Positions 24,826-33,714 of a stretch of DNA of 64,000 nt are shown piece by piece; position 1 is the first letter of the stretch, and every line of letters starts with the position of its first letter. The translations under genes were made by a program, and so were the position numbers. The stretch spans positions 1,014,741-1,078,740 of the forward strand of contig JACKOW010000001.1 of the NCBI GenBank assembly GCA_024234055.1, given 5' to 3'. Below the pieces are notes generated by a model. The model had not been told where the DNA came from. It saw only the letters and a program-made list of their open reading frames with translations, and did not search any database. This DNA is from Rhodanobacteraceae bacterium (GTDB taxonomy: Bacteria > Pseudomonadota > Gammaproteobacteria > Xanthomonadales > SZUA-5).

Positions 24826-25327
24826 CTTTCTTTCCTTTGCGAGAGGAACGCGACGCCGCCTGCGGCGTGAATCGCGGGACCAGTTTCGCCTTTTCAATGT
24901 CAGCCACAGCCAAAACCACCGGGCCGGTATCCGTTGCCAGAGTCACCTGTCCGTCCTCGACGCCGACAATACGGCCCTGGAAGCGTCTGCGGCCGTTGAT
25001 CGGCAGGGCCGTCGTCGCACGCACATCACTGTCGATGAAGCGGGCGTACTGTTCGGCACCGTAAAGGGGACGGTCCAGGCCTGGCGACGAGACTTCCAGC
25101 GTGTAATTGCCCGTAATCGGGTCGTGCACGTCCAACAACGCAGAGACCTCACGGCTTACCTGCTCGCAGTCTTCCAGCGTGATCGGCCGATCCTGGTGGT
25201 CAATGTAGAGGCGCAGCAGACCGCCGGCGCGCGACAGCGCCAGTTCCGTGCCCCACAATTCGAGTCCCAGTGCCTGCACCGTGGGGCCAAGCAGACCCTC
25301 GATTTCCGCCTTTCGCTGCGCAGCCAT
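24818..25327 (-). CDS. rimP: Ribosome maturation factor RimP
   Basis: 169 aa; required for 30S assembly. Family motifs GLELWGTELAL, RLYIDHQDRPITLEDCEQVSRE (quoted in part: SREVSALLD) and the LEVSSPGLDRPL loop, followed by the SH3-like C-terminal domain. The C-terminus has a basic tail (SRSSRKGKKDE) slightly longer than in E. coli. ATG 25327 lies 35 nt after the terminator at 25362-25381, so most transcripts reaching it must read through that hairpin or start very close to it. Confidence 0.96.
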   Translation of the reverse strand: MAAQRKAEIEGLLGPTVQALGLELWGTELALSRAGGLLRLYIDHQDRPITLEDCEQVSREVSALLDVHDPITGNYTLEVSSPGLDRPLYGAEQYARFIDSDVRATTALPINGRRRFQGRIVGVEDGQVTLATDTGPVVLAVADIEKAKLVPRFTPQAASRSSRKGKKDE

Positions 25328-25355
25328 GCAACCCCGGCATCGGTGAAATTCGGGC

Positions 25356-25381
25356 AACAAAAAAGCCTCCGAAGAGGCTTT
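25356..25381 (-). terminator. Intrinsic terminator between initiator tRNA and rimP
   Basis: Perfect 8-bp stem (25362-25369 / 25374-25381) with a UUCG loop, followed on the minus strand by a T-run. It ends 29 nt before the rimP ATG. No rimP promoter is obvious between, so this may act as an attenuator for the whole nusA-infB operon. Confidence 0.85.
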
Positions 25382-25395
25382 CTGTCGAAAACCAT

Positions 25396-25472
25396 TGGTA
25401 GCGGGGGCAGGATTTGAACCTGCGACCTTCGGGTTATGAGCCCGACGAGCTGCCTGACTGCTCCACCCCGCA
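25396..25472 (-). tRNA. Initiator tRNA-fMet (anticodon CAT)
   Basis: 77 nt including encoded CCA (25396-25398). Anticodon loop CTCATAA closed by the three G:C pairs (GGG/CCC) unique to initiator tRNA; acceptor stem GCGGGG/CCCCGC with an unpaired 1:72 position (T-T) and A73; T-loop TTCAAAT. These are the initiator features. It precedes rimP-nusA-infB as metY does in E. coli. Own promoter at 25486-25514. Confidence 0.97.
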
Positions 25473-25485
25473 CCAGAAGCTCACC

Positions 25486-25514
25486 ATAGTAGCCTGCGAT
25501 CGTTCGATTAGCAA
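25486..25514 (-). promoter_or_regulatory. Promoter of the initiator tRNA / rimP operon
   Basis: On the minus strand TTGCTA (25509-25514) and TACTAT (25486-25491) with a 17-bp spacer; the mature tRNA 5' end is 14 nt downstream of the -10 box. Confidence 0.6.
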
Positions 25515-25680
25515 GAGCTGCCGATACTGATTCCGAGGGATTCGCGGATCGCTTCGGGAGCTCTGATCGAGATTGCCATTCTGGCGACGAGTCGTCCCTT
25601 GCATACACGCTCGGGATACATCGCATCGGGACGCCACGCTCGCTAGTATGCGGCATCCCTTGTCGATCCAGGAGTACATC

Positions 25681-26691
25681 ATGGCTTTACGCGTCGGTAT
25701 CAATGGCTATGGCCGCATCGGTCGCAACATCATGCGTGCCCTGTATGAGTCCGGCCGCACCCAGGACATCCAGATTGTCGCCATCAATGATCTGGGTGAT
25801 GCTGCTACCAATGCGCATCTGACCCAATACGACACCGCTCACGGCCGTTTTCGCACCGAGGTGGGCGTGGATGGCGATTCGCTGGTGATCGGTGGCGATC
25901 GCATTCGCGCCCTGGCTGAGCGCGATCCGGCCAAGTTGCCATGGGCTGAGCTCGGCGTGGATGTGGTGATGGAATGCACCGGCTTGTTCACCTCCAAGGC
26001 CAAGGCCGGCCAGCATCTGGCCGGCGGGGCCAAAAAGGTGTTGATCAGTGCGCCCGGTGGCGCCGATGTTGATGCCACGGTGGTCTACGGGGTCAACCAT
26101 CACACGCTGAAATCCGAGCACACCGTGGTATCCAATGCCTCCTGCACCACCAACTGTCTGGCGCCGCTGGCCAAGGTGCTGCATGAGGGCGTGGGCATTG
26201 TCCATGGTTTGATGACGACCATTCACGCTTACACCAATGATCAGGTACTGACTGATGTCTATCACTCGGATTTGCGCCGGGCGCGGTCAGCGACGATGTC
26301 GCAGATACCGACCAAGACCGGTGCTGCCGCAGCCGTGGGCCTGGTGTTGCCTGAGCTCAATGGTCGCCTCGATGGGTTCGCCATGCGCGTCCCCACCATC
26401 AACGTGTCGGTGGTTGATCTCGCTTTTGTCGCCGCGCGCGAGACCTCGGTGGCCGAGATCGACCGACTGGTCCAGGCTGCGGCTGACGGCCCGTTGGCCG
26501 GCATTCTCGGATTGAACCGCAAGCCGCTGGTGTCGGTGGATTTCAACCACGACCCGCGCTCTTCGATCTACGATGCCACCCTCACCAAGGTGATGGGCGG
26601 GACACTCGTTAAAGTGTGTGCCTGGTATGACAACGAATGGGGATTCAGCAATCGCATGCTGGACACCGCACTGGCCATGATGCGGGCCTGA
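25681..26691 (+). CDS. gap: Glyceraldehyde-3-phosphate dehydrogenase, type I
   Basis: 336 aa. Oxidises and phosphorylates glyceraldehyde 3-phosphate with NAD in glycolysis/gluconeogenesis. NAD fold GINGYGRIGR (7-16), D37 in AINDLGD (the position selecting NAD), catalytic C155 in SNASCTTNCLAP with H182 in TTIHAYTND, and the phosphate-site region RARSATMSQIPTKTGAA. Start ATG 25681 has CAGGAG 8 nt upstream. Divergent from the tRNA gene and followed by a 227-nt gap before the lipase. No other sugar gene is nearby. Confidence 0.96.
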   Translation: MALRVGINGYGRIGRNIMRALYESGRTQDIQIVAINDLGDAATNAHLTQYDTAHGRFRTEVGVDGDSLVIGGDRIRALAERDPAKLPWAELGVDVVMECTGLFTSKAKAGQHLAGGAKKVLISAPGGADVDATVVYGVNHHTLKSEHTVVSNASCTTNCLAPLAKVLHEGVGIVHGLMTTIHAYTNDQVLTDVYHSDLRRARSATMSQIPTKTGAAAAVGLVLPELNGRLDGFAMRVPTINVSVVDLAFVAARETSVAEIDRLVQAAADGPLAGILGLNRKPLVSVDFNHDPRSSIYDATLTKVMGGTLVKVCAWYDNEWGFSNRMLDTALAMMRA

Positions 26692-26811
26692 TCCGGGTGT
26701 CAGGACTCGCCCTGCGGCGCATCAAGTCGCCAGCGTATGCGGGATTCGGCGCTCTGCCGAATCTCGCGTGGCTGGGTGAAATCGATCGGCAGTCACCTGC
26801 TGCACTGCAGC

Positions 26812-26869
26812 ATAAGTAGTTGATGCAAACGTTAGTTTTGTGTTGCGTTCAATTGACAGCACTACTTAT
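26812..26869. promoter_or_regulatory. Long-range inverted repeat upstream of the lipase operon
   Basis: Perfect 9-bp arms ATAAGTAGT (26812-26820) and ACTACTTAT (26861-26869) in an AT-rich island that also contains TTGACA (26853-26858). It lies 50 nt before the lipase start. Likely promoter region with a looping or RNA-stem signal; the exact -10 is unclear. Confidence 0.45.
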
Positions 26870-26918
26870 CATCAGATCGTCTCATCCCGTCCCGTTTACC
26901 GATAAAAGGAATCCGCGC

Positions 26919-29120
26919 ATGCACCTCCAGCGGCTCGTTCCACTGGCTATCGCCGGTCTCCTGTTGGGCGCTTGCTCAGGCAGCAGCAACAGCCCGCGGG
27001 CTACCCCGCAACCTCCAGCCACCAACACCAACGGTAGCTTCGTCAGCGGCATCATGACGGCGCGGTTCGATCCGTCCACGTCGGTGTTGCCCTTGCCCAA
27101 CAACCTGTTGTTGCTGGGAAGTCGCGATCTGACGCTGAACGCGCCGGTGGCCAATCCCAACAATTTCTCGGATCCCTTCGTTGCCCTGAACGCGTTGGAC
27201 GGTTTCAGCACCAGCGCTGCCTGGACGACCACCTTCTCGGCCGCGATTGCGCCGTCCACGCTGGTTCCGGGACAAACGGTTCGGGTGTTCGAAGTGCAGA
27301 TCTTCACCTCCGGACCTGCGGCCGGCGCGGTCCAACGCGTCGTGCGCGAACTGGCTTCGCCTTCCGAATATGTCGCTGCTGTAGCCACGACCGATGCTAC
27401 GGGCAGAACCCTGGCCATCGTTCCGACCAAGCCGCTGGAAGAGCTGAAGTCGTACATGGCGGTGATCACCAAGGGCGTCACCGATACGGCCGGCAACAAC
27501 GCCACGCCGGATCTGACCTACTTCCTGACCAAGCGCACCACGCCGCTGTCTTCGGGTACCGGCACCAGCTGCGTGTCGCTGGATCCCTTGCTGCCGGCCA
27601 GCAGTGCCTGCGCGCTAGAGCCCCTGCGTCAGTTGACCGGTTCTATTGAATCCGCCGCGGCCAGTCAGGGCGTGGTTCGTGATGACATCGTGCTGTCGTG
27701 GGTGGCCAACACGCAGGGTGTGTCGCCGACCCTGCGCGCGTTGCGTGCTCAGGTCCAGCCCGCGCCTTCGCAGTTTGCGCCGACCGGGCTGACCACTGCC
27801 GTTGCCAACCTGCCGCCGATTGCCGACATCTACATCGGCGTAATCACGCTGCCTTACTACCTGACGGCGCCAGGCACCGGTACGCCGGCTGCTCCGCCGA
27901 CCGCCGTGTTGACCGGCTTCTGGAAAGCGGCAGCGGGGGCCTATGTGCCGCCCTTCAATGCCCTGGGGCTCGATCCGACCTCGACCAATCTGACGGTGGC
28001 CAATCCGATTCCGGTGCAGACCTCGTCGGTCACGGTGCCGGTACTGGTGACCCTGCCCAATGCGGCCTCGGGTCAGACCCGCCCGGCTTCGGGATGGCCG
28101 GTGGCGATCTTCCAGCACGGCGTTACCCGCAATCGCTGTGACATGCTGGCCATTTCGGCGACGATGGCGCAGGCCGGTTTCGCGGTCGTGGCTATCGATC
28201 AGCCGCTGCACGGTGCATCGCCGACCGACCCGGCTGATCTCTGTCGACCCTTCTACATCGGCGGCACGCCTTTCGCCGCGCTGGGCGCCCGCGAGCGCAC
28301 CTTCGATGTGGATCTGATCAACAATGCCACCAGTGCGCCTGGCCCGGATGGCGTGGTTGACAGCTCGGGTGCGCACTCGATCAATCTGGCCAGCCTGCTT
28401 ACCTCTCGCGACAACAACCGACAGGCGGTGACGGATCTGTTTGCCCTGACCGCATCGATCCCGGCCATGGACGTCAACGGCAACTCCGTGCCGGATTTCG
28501 ACGGCTCGCGCATTGGCTTCGTTGGCCAGTCGCTGGGTTCAATCGTCGGCACGATCTTCATGGCCCTTGAGCCGAACGTGAACACGGCAGTGCTGAGCGT
28601 GCCCGGTGGTCAGATCGCTTACCTGCTCAACGGCAGCCCCACCTTCGGTCCCCGCATTCGCGCAGGGGTCGCGGCGGCCGCCGGGATCACCACCAGTTCG
28701 CCCTCGTTCCCGGGCGTTCTGGGGCAGTTCCTGCTGGCGACGCAGACCGTCATCGATTCGGCTGATCCGATCAACTACGCCAGGCTGACCACCAGCAAGC
28801 GCATCCTGTTGCACGAAGTGGTGGGTGGCCCCGGCTTCCTGCCGGACCAGGTCATTCCAAACACGGTTTCCGGAGCACCCTTGGCCGGTACTGAGCCGCT
28901 GATCGCCTACATGGGTCTGTCCTCGATCACCCAGAGCACAGCCAATGCCAACGGCATCCGCGGCGCCGTTCGCTTCATCAAGGGCGATCACGGCTCTCTG
29001 CTGTCGACGGCTTCATCGGCTGAGGCCACCGTGGAGATGCAACGGCAGATGGCTGCGATGTTGCTGACCGGTGGCACTACGGTGCCGGTTACCGACACCT
29101 CTGTCATTCGCACGCAGTAA
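26919..29120 (+). CDS. Surface lipase lipoprotein of the VolA / Pla-1/cef family
   Basis: 733 aa. Lipoprotein signal with lipobox LLGAC (C19). The N-terminal about 200 residues have the layout of the bacterial virulence-factor lipase N-terminal domain (FDPSTSVLPLPNNLLL; DGFSTSAAW), followed by an alpha/beta-hydrolase with nucleophile motif GQSLGS (S538) and a His late in the sequence (KGDHGSLL). VolA-type enzymes are surface lysophospholipases that release fatty acids for uptake. AAAAGGA lies 8 nt before ATG 26919; the longer upstream frame lacks a signal. First gene of a five-gene operon with DUF1302 42 nt downstream. Confidence 0.85.
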   Translation: MHLQRLVPLAIAGLLLGACSGSSNSPRATPQPPATNTNGSFVSGIMTARFDPSTSVLPLPNNLLLLGSRDLTLNAPVANPNNFSDPFVALNALDGFSTSAAWTTTFSAAIAPSTLVPGQTVRVFEVQIFTSGPAAGAVQRVVRELASPSEYVAAVATTDATGRTLAIVPTKPLEELKSYMAVITKGVTDTAGNNATPDLTYFLTKRTTPLSSGTGTSCVSLDPLLPASSACALEPLRQLTGSIESAAASQGVVRDDIVLSWVANTQGVSPTLRALRAQVQPAPSQFAPTGLTTAVANLPPIADIYIGVITLPYYLTAPGTGTPAAPPTAVLTGFWKAAAGAYVPPFNALGLDPTSTNLTVANPIPVQTSSVTVPVLVTLPNAASGQTRPASGWPVAIFQHGVTRNRCDMLAISATMAQAGFAVVAIDQPLHGASPTDPADLCRPFYIGGTPFAALGARERTFDVDLINNATSAPGPDGVVDSSGAHSINLASLLTSRDNNRQAVTDLFALTASIPAMDVNGNSVPDFDGSRIGFVGQSLGSIVGTIFMALEPNVNTAVLSVPGGQIAYLLNGSPTFGPRIRAGVAAAAGITTSSPSFPGVLGQFLLATQTVIDSADPINYARLTTSKRILLHEVVGGPGFLPDQVIPNTVSGAPLAGTEPLIAYMGLSSITQSTANANGIRGAVRFIKGDHGSLLSTASSAEATVEMQRQMAAMLLTGGTTVPVTDTSVIRTQ

Positions 29121-29162
29121 CGCACTCGACGCGAACCCGGAATGATCACCATGGAGATCAAT

Positions 29163-31082
29163 ATGAAGCTCACCGGAAACCCACGCGCGCCGAAGCATCG
29201 CGTGCTCACTGCAGCTGTCGCGGTCGCCCTTGCGGCGGGCGCGATGCCCGCACTGGCTTACGAGTACAGCAGCGGCGAATTCTCGCTGACCACCTCGAAC
29301 ACCTTCAGCTACGGCATCCAGTCGCGCGTCGAGAAGCCCTCGGAGGGCTTGATCGGCAAGGCCAATCTGTTTACGCCGGTACCGCCGTCTGCCGCCATTC
29401 CCACCGGGATTCCCTTCCCGGGGGCTCTGCCGAACGCCCAGCAGCGCCTGCTGCCAGGGCGCTTCTCGGTCAACAGCGATGACGGCAACCGCAAATGGGA
29501 TCGGGGCGATGTGTTCAGCAACGCCATCAAGTGGAATGGCGAACTGAGTTGGCAATATGGCGAACACTTCGGTGGTTTCGCCCGCGCCACGTCCTTCTAC
29601 GATTACGAAAACCAGCGCCGCAATGACCTGACCAATCTGGCCAAGCAGAAGGTCGGCAAGGACACGCAGTTGCTGGACTTCTTTGCCTACGCCAATTTCC
29701 AGATGGGCAACGTCGATTCCACCGTACGCCTGGGTCGCCAGGTGGTCAGTTGGGGCGAGAGCACCTTCATCCAGGGCGGTATCAACGTCGTCAACCCGAT
29801 CGACGTGTCGAAACTGCGCATTGCAGGTTCCGAACTGAAGGAGGCCTTTCTTCCGATCGACATGCTCCACGCCAGTTTCAGCTTCAACGAGAACCTCTCG
29901 ATGGAAGCCCTGTACATGGCGGAGTTCGAGATCACCGAGCCGGAGCCGTCGGGTACCTACTTCAGCACCAACGATGTTGCGGCGCTAGGCGGTGACTACG
30001 TGATGCTGAACTTCGGCCTTGTGCCGGAGCCGATCAATTTCGCAGCCTGTCCGGCCATTCTTGCCGGTCAGAACCCGCTGGGTCTGGATCCGTTCACGCT
30101 GGCAATCCAGCGCTCAGGCGCTTGTGCGGCAGCCGTGCCACGCGCCCCCGATCGTTATGCCAAGGAGAGTGGTCAATACGGCGTGGCTTTCCGTTACTTC
30201 GCGCCGGAGCTGAACAACACCGAGTTCGGTCTGTACTACCTGAACTACCATAGTCGCATCCCGGTGCTGTCAAGCATCAGCGTGACCAACGCGAATGCCA
30301 ATTCGGCGCGCTACTTTGCCGAATACCCGGAAGACATCGAACTCTACGGTTTCAGCTTCAACACCACGTTGGAGGCCTCGGGCATTGCCTTGCAGGGTGA
30401 GTTGAGCTACCGCCCCAATGCGCCCTTGCAGATCGATGACGTCGAACTGCTGTTTACGGCGCTGAGCCCGCTGAACAACCTGATCCCGCAGCCGGTGAAC
30501 CGCTTCATCAGCCAGCTCGGATCCGTCGGCCCGGGTGAGTACGTGCGCGGTTGGGATCGCCACGAAATCAGCCAGTTCCAGTTCACCGCCACCAAGATCT
30601 TCGGGCCTGGCAACTGGGTTGCCGCCGATCAGATCGCATCGGTACTGGAAATGGGTTTCACCAAGGTCTGGGATTTGCCCTCGCCGGATGTGCTTCGTTA
30701 CCAGGGTGACGGTACCGATACCGGTGGTGGTCCGGATTTCCTGACTGGCGCTTTCCGCAATCCGCAAACGCTGAATGAAGGTTTCCCGACGCAGTTCTCG
30801 TGGGGCTACCGTCTGGCGGCGCGTGCCGATTACAACAATGCCTTCGGGTCTGCCTACACTCTCTCGCCGCGTGTTGCCTTCAACCATGACGTCAACGGCA
30901 TCACGCCGGGTCCGGGTGGCAACTTCCTTGAGGGTCGTCGCTCGCTCACAGTCGGTGTCGAAGCCAACTATCTCAATGAATGGAGCGTGGACGTCAGCTA
31001 CACCCGATTCATGGGCGCTGGCAACTTCAATCTGATCAATGACCGTGATTTCGTGGCCTTCACCGCACGTTACGCATTCTGA
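29163..31082 (+). CDS. DUF1302 outer-membrane protein
   Basis: 639 aa. Long signal peptide (VLTAAVAVALAAGAMPALA-Y) and a beta-rich body that ends in the aromatic C-terminal strand FTARYAF with terminal Phe, typical of outer-membrane barrels. Family marks: FSYGIQSRVE near the N-terminus, RLGRQVVSWGESTFIQGGIN (about 188-207). Starts at ATG 29163 because GGAG lies 6 nt upstream; the ATG at 29142 lacks one. DUF1302 proteins are typically encoded with DUF1329, as here (26 nt apart), and are thought to be porin-like channels for hydrophobic compounds. Confidence 0.9.
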   Translation: MKLTGNPRAPKHRVLTAAVAVALAAGAMPALAYEYSSGEFSLTTSNTFSYGIQSRVEKPSEGLIGKANLFTPVPPSAAIPTGIPFPGALPNAQQRLLPGRFSVNSDDGNRKWDRGDVFSNAIKWNGELSWQYGEHFGGFARATSFYDYENQRRNDLTNLAKQKVGKDTQLLDFFAYANFQMGNVDSTVRLGRQVVSWGESTFIQGGINVVNPIDVSKLRIAGSELKEAFLPIDMLHASFSFNENLSMEALYMAEFEITEPEPSGTYFSTNDVAALGGDYVMLNFGLVPEPINFAACPAILAGQNPLGLDPFTLAIQRSGACAAAVPRAPDRYAKESGQYGVAFRYFAPELNNTEFGLYYLNYHSRIPVLSSISVTNANANSARYFAEYPEDIELYGFSFNTTLEASGIALQGELSYRPNAPLQIDDVELLFTALSPLNNLIPQPVNRFISQLGSVGPGEYVRGWDRHEISQFQFTATKIFGPGNWVAADQIASVLEMGFTKVWDLPSPDVLRYQGDGTDTGGGPDFLTGAFRNPQTLNEGFPTQFSWGYRLAARADYNNAFGSAYTLSPRVAFNHDVNGITPGPGGNFLEGRRSLTVGVEANYLNEWSVDVSYTRFMGAGNFNLINDRDFVAFTARYAF

Positions 31083-31108
31083 ACATGTCGACAGGAGGGG
31101 AGAGCATC

Positions 31109-32467
31109 ATGACGATCCGCAAGGTGCGCCTACTTGGCGCGATCATTGGCCTGTCGATGGCGGCTGGTTTGCAAGCTGGCGTTCCACAGGCCCAGGCCGA
31201 CCGACTTGGCCGCGATCTGACGCCGATGGGCGGCGAGAAGGCGGGCAACAAGGAAGGCACCATCCCGGCTTGGGAGGGCGGCATCACCCGCCCGCCCTCA
31301 ACCTACAAGGTTGGCATTTTCCATCCCGATCCGTTCCCGACGGACAAGGTGGCGTTCTCGATCACGCCGGCCAACTACAAGGACTATGCTGCCAAGTTGA
31401 CGGTCGGCCAGCAGGCCATGTTTGCGAAGTACCCGACCTATCGGATGGACATCTATCCGACTCGTCGCAGCGCGTCTTTCAGTGATCGTGTCTATCAGAT
31501 GACCAAGAAGAATGCGGTCACTGCCAAGATGATCGGTCAGGGTGCCGGCGTGTCCGATGTGGCCGAGGGTATTCCGTTCCCGATCCCGCAGGATGGTTAC
31601 CAGGTCATCTGGAACCACAAGATGAAGTATCGCGGCGTTGCCGTGAAGCGCTGGGCCAATCAGGCCGCACCGACAGCCTCCGGATCCTACATACCGGTTC
31701 GTATCCGCGAGGAAGTGCTCGGTCTGTACTGGAAAGAAGGCAACACCATCGCTGACATCAACAACGTCCTGACCTACTTCTATCAGGAGGTGCTGGCCCC
31801 GGCGCGTCTGGCCGGCAGCGTGCTGCTGGTGCACGAAACGCTGAATCAGGAAGCTCAGCCACGTCAGGCCTGGGTCTACAATCCGGGTCAGCGTCGTGTC
31901 CGCAAGGCTCCGAATGTGGCCTACGACAATCCGGGTACGGCATCGGACGGTCTGCGTACCAATGACATGTTCGACATGTTCAACGGTGCGCTTGATCGTT
32001 TCGACTGGAAGTTGGCGGGCAAGCGCGAAATCTACGTGCCCTACAACGATTACAAGATTCACGCGGGTGGGCTGGATTACTCCGACATCCTGCGTCCGGG
32101 ACACGTCAATCCGGATCTGATGCGTTACGAGTTGCATCGAGTGTGGGTGGTCGAAGCCACACTGAAGCAGGGCTTCCGTCACATCAACAAGCGTCGCACC
32201 TTCTATGTGGATGAGGACAGCTGGCAGATCATCCTGGTCGATCACTACGACAGTCAGGAGCAACTGTGGCGCTTCAGTGAAGCCGCTATCGTCAATTTCT
32301 ACGACCAGCCGGTGCTGTGGACGACCCTGGAAACCCATTACGATCTGAAGTCCGGTCGCTACATCTCGGTTGGTATCGACAACAAGGAAACGCCAGTCGA
32401 CTTCTCGTTCCAGACTTCGCCTGAAAACTTCTCGCCGCAGGCTCTCCGAAATCGCGGCGTTCGCTGA
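31109..32467 (+). CDS. DUF1329 periplasmic (LolB-like) protein
   Basis: 452 aa with signal peptide (LLGAIIGLSMAAGLQA). Mature protein begins with LGRDLTPMGGEKAGNKEGTI, and later has YNPGQRRVRKAPNVAYD and YVDEDSWQIILVDHYD, all characteristic of DUF1329. Known structures of the family have a LolA/LolB-like lipid-binding half-barrel, so it probably carries a lipophilic molecule between the RND pump and the outer-membrane DUF1302 protein. Excellent AGGAGGGGAG ribosome site before ATG 31109. Followed by a terminator-like hairpin at 32482. Confidence 0.9.
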   Translation: MTIRKVRLLGAIIGLSMAAGLQAGVPQAQADRLGRDLTPMGGEKAGNKEGTIPAWEGGITRPPSTYKVGIFHPDPFPTDKVAFSITPANYKDYAAKLTVGQQAMFAKYPTYRMDIYPTRRSASFSDRVYQMTKKNAVTAKMIGQGAGVSDVAEGIPFPIPQDGYQVIWNHKMKYRGVAVKRWANQAAPTASGSYIPVRIREEVLGLYWKEGNTIADINNVLTYFYQEVLAPARLAGSVLLVHETLNQEAQPRQAWVYNPGQRRVRKAPNVAYDNPGTASDGLRTNDMFDMFNGALDRFDWKLAGKREIYVPYNDYKIHAGGLDYSDILRPGHVNPDLMRYELHRVWVVEATLKQGFRHINKRRTFYVDEDSWQIILVDHYDSQEQLWRFSEAAIVNFYDQPVLWTTLETHYDLKSGRYISVGIDNKETPVDFSFQTSPENFSPQALRNRGVR

Positions 32468-32481
32468 GCAGTAGCTTGTGC

Positions 32482-32524
32482 ACGCCAGCCGGGGCCGCTC
32501 GTCCCCTGCTGGCGTTTGTTTTTG
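32482..32524 (+). terminator. Terminator or attenuator inside the DUF1302/RND operon
   Basis: 8-bp stem ACGCCAGC / GCTGGCGT (32482-32489 / 32508-32515) with inner GGGG/CCCC pairing, followed by TTGTTTTT. It lies between DUF1329 and the YCF48-like gene and may lower expression of the last two genes. Confidence 0.75.
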
Positions 32525-32602
32525 CGGCGAGGGAAGGTGAGGGCTGGACAGCAACTTACTGAACCGATTGAATCTGAATGCAGCCGATTCGAGGGGAAGC
32601 GA

Positions 32603-33700
32603 ATGAGGCACCCACTAGAACACGACCGGCGGACGATGCCGCTGGCAGCCATCCTGGGGCTCCTGATGGTGTCCGCGCTGAATGCGCAGGATGTAGCAAC
32701 CACAGCCGAAACGACCGCGGGCACCGCGTGGCCTGACCCGGCGACCACACCGGCACAGATCTTGTCTCTGGAGCAGATCGAGCGCTCTTTGCTGCTGGAT
32801 GCCACCAATTCGCGGGATCGTGCAGTAGTCGTCGGTGACCGCGGGCATATTCTGGTGTCAGAGTCCCGTAGCGAATGGCGCCAAGTACCGTCGCCCACGC
32901 GTTCGATGTTGACGGCGGTTACCGCGGTCGACAACAAGCTCTGGGCCGTCGGTCACGACCAGGTCGTGATCTACAGCAGCGATGGCGGTCTGACGTGGAC
33001 CCTGCAGCATCACGACATCCAGGCCGAGGGGCCCTTGCTGGATGTGCTCTTTCTGGATGAGGAGCGTGGCTACGCCATCGGCGCCTACGGCCAGTTCCTG
33101 TCCACCACCGACAGTGGCGCCCATTGGACGGTGGAACTGATCAGTGACCGGGTGACGGCGGGTACCAGGGTAGATCAGGCCGACAACGAAGAAATCGATC
33201 CGGATTCGGGCCTGGCCAGTTCGGATATGGGCAGTGATGAAGGCGATCCGCATTTGAACGCGATCGTCAGGAATCCGCTGGGTCTGTTGATCGTTGGCGA
33301 AACGGGGTCGGCCTACAGATCCACCGACGATGGACTCAGCTGGGTGCGGGAGAGCCTGCCCTACGAGGGCTCGATGTTTGGTGCAGTGCCCCTGGACAAC
33401 GGTTCGATCCTGGCCTTCGGGCTGCGCGGGAACGCCTTTGCCACCGGAGACCTTGGTCGGTCCTGGCGGCAACTGCAGACCGGCACCGAAGCGAGCTTGC
33501 TGGGCGGGGCGGCGGTATCGGGTAGTCGTGCCGTGTTGGTCGGAGCCAGCGGTACCGTGCTGCTGCTGCCGGCGGGCTCCGATCAGATGCGTGCCTATAC
33601 CTTCACCGACGGCGGTGTCATGAGTGGCGTCTTGCCCCTGAGCGAGACCGATTTCCTGACCGTGGGCGAAAACGGCGTCGCCACTTACCAGCCTAACTAA
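32603..33700 (+). CDS. YCF48/BNR-repeat beta-propeller exported protein
   Basis: 365 aa. Signal peptide (LAAILGLLMVSALNA-Q), then repeated Asp-box-like segments: SSDGGLTWTLQHH, TTDSGAHWTVEL, STDDGLSWVRESL, DLGRSWRQLQ, each following an AIGAYGQ/VVGDRG-type strand, which is the photosystem-assembly YCF48 / sialidase-type propeller. An acidic insert (about residues 190-215) precedes the third blade. Start ATG 32603 with GAGGGGAAGC upstream. Only 14 nt separate its stop from the RND gene. In this conserved cluster it is presumably a periplasmic accessory of the pump. Confidence 0.88.
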   Translation: MRHPLEHDRRTMPLAAILGLLMVSALNAQDVATTAETTAGTAWPDPATTPAQILSLEQIERSLLLDATNSRDRAVVVGDRGHILVSESRSEWRQVPSPTRSMLTAVTAVDNKLWAVGHDQVVIYSSDGGLTWTLQHHDIQAEGPLLDVLFLDEERGYAIGAYGQFLSTTDSGAHWTVELISDRVTAGTRVDQADNEEIDPDSGLASSDMGSDEGDPHLNAIVRNPLGLLIVGETGSAYRSTDDGLSWVRESLPYEGSMFGAVPLDNGSILAFGLRGNAFATGDLGRSWRQLQTGTEASLLGGAAVSGSRAVLVGASGTVLLLPAGSDQMRAYTFTDGGVMSGVLPLSETDFLTVGENGVATYQPN

Positions 33701-33714
33701 CCGGGGAGAAGATC

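Noticed and set aside
23182..24870. 562-codon plus-strand open frame
   Set aside because: Antisense to nusA, whose S1, KH and acidic repeats are clear.
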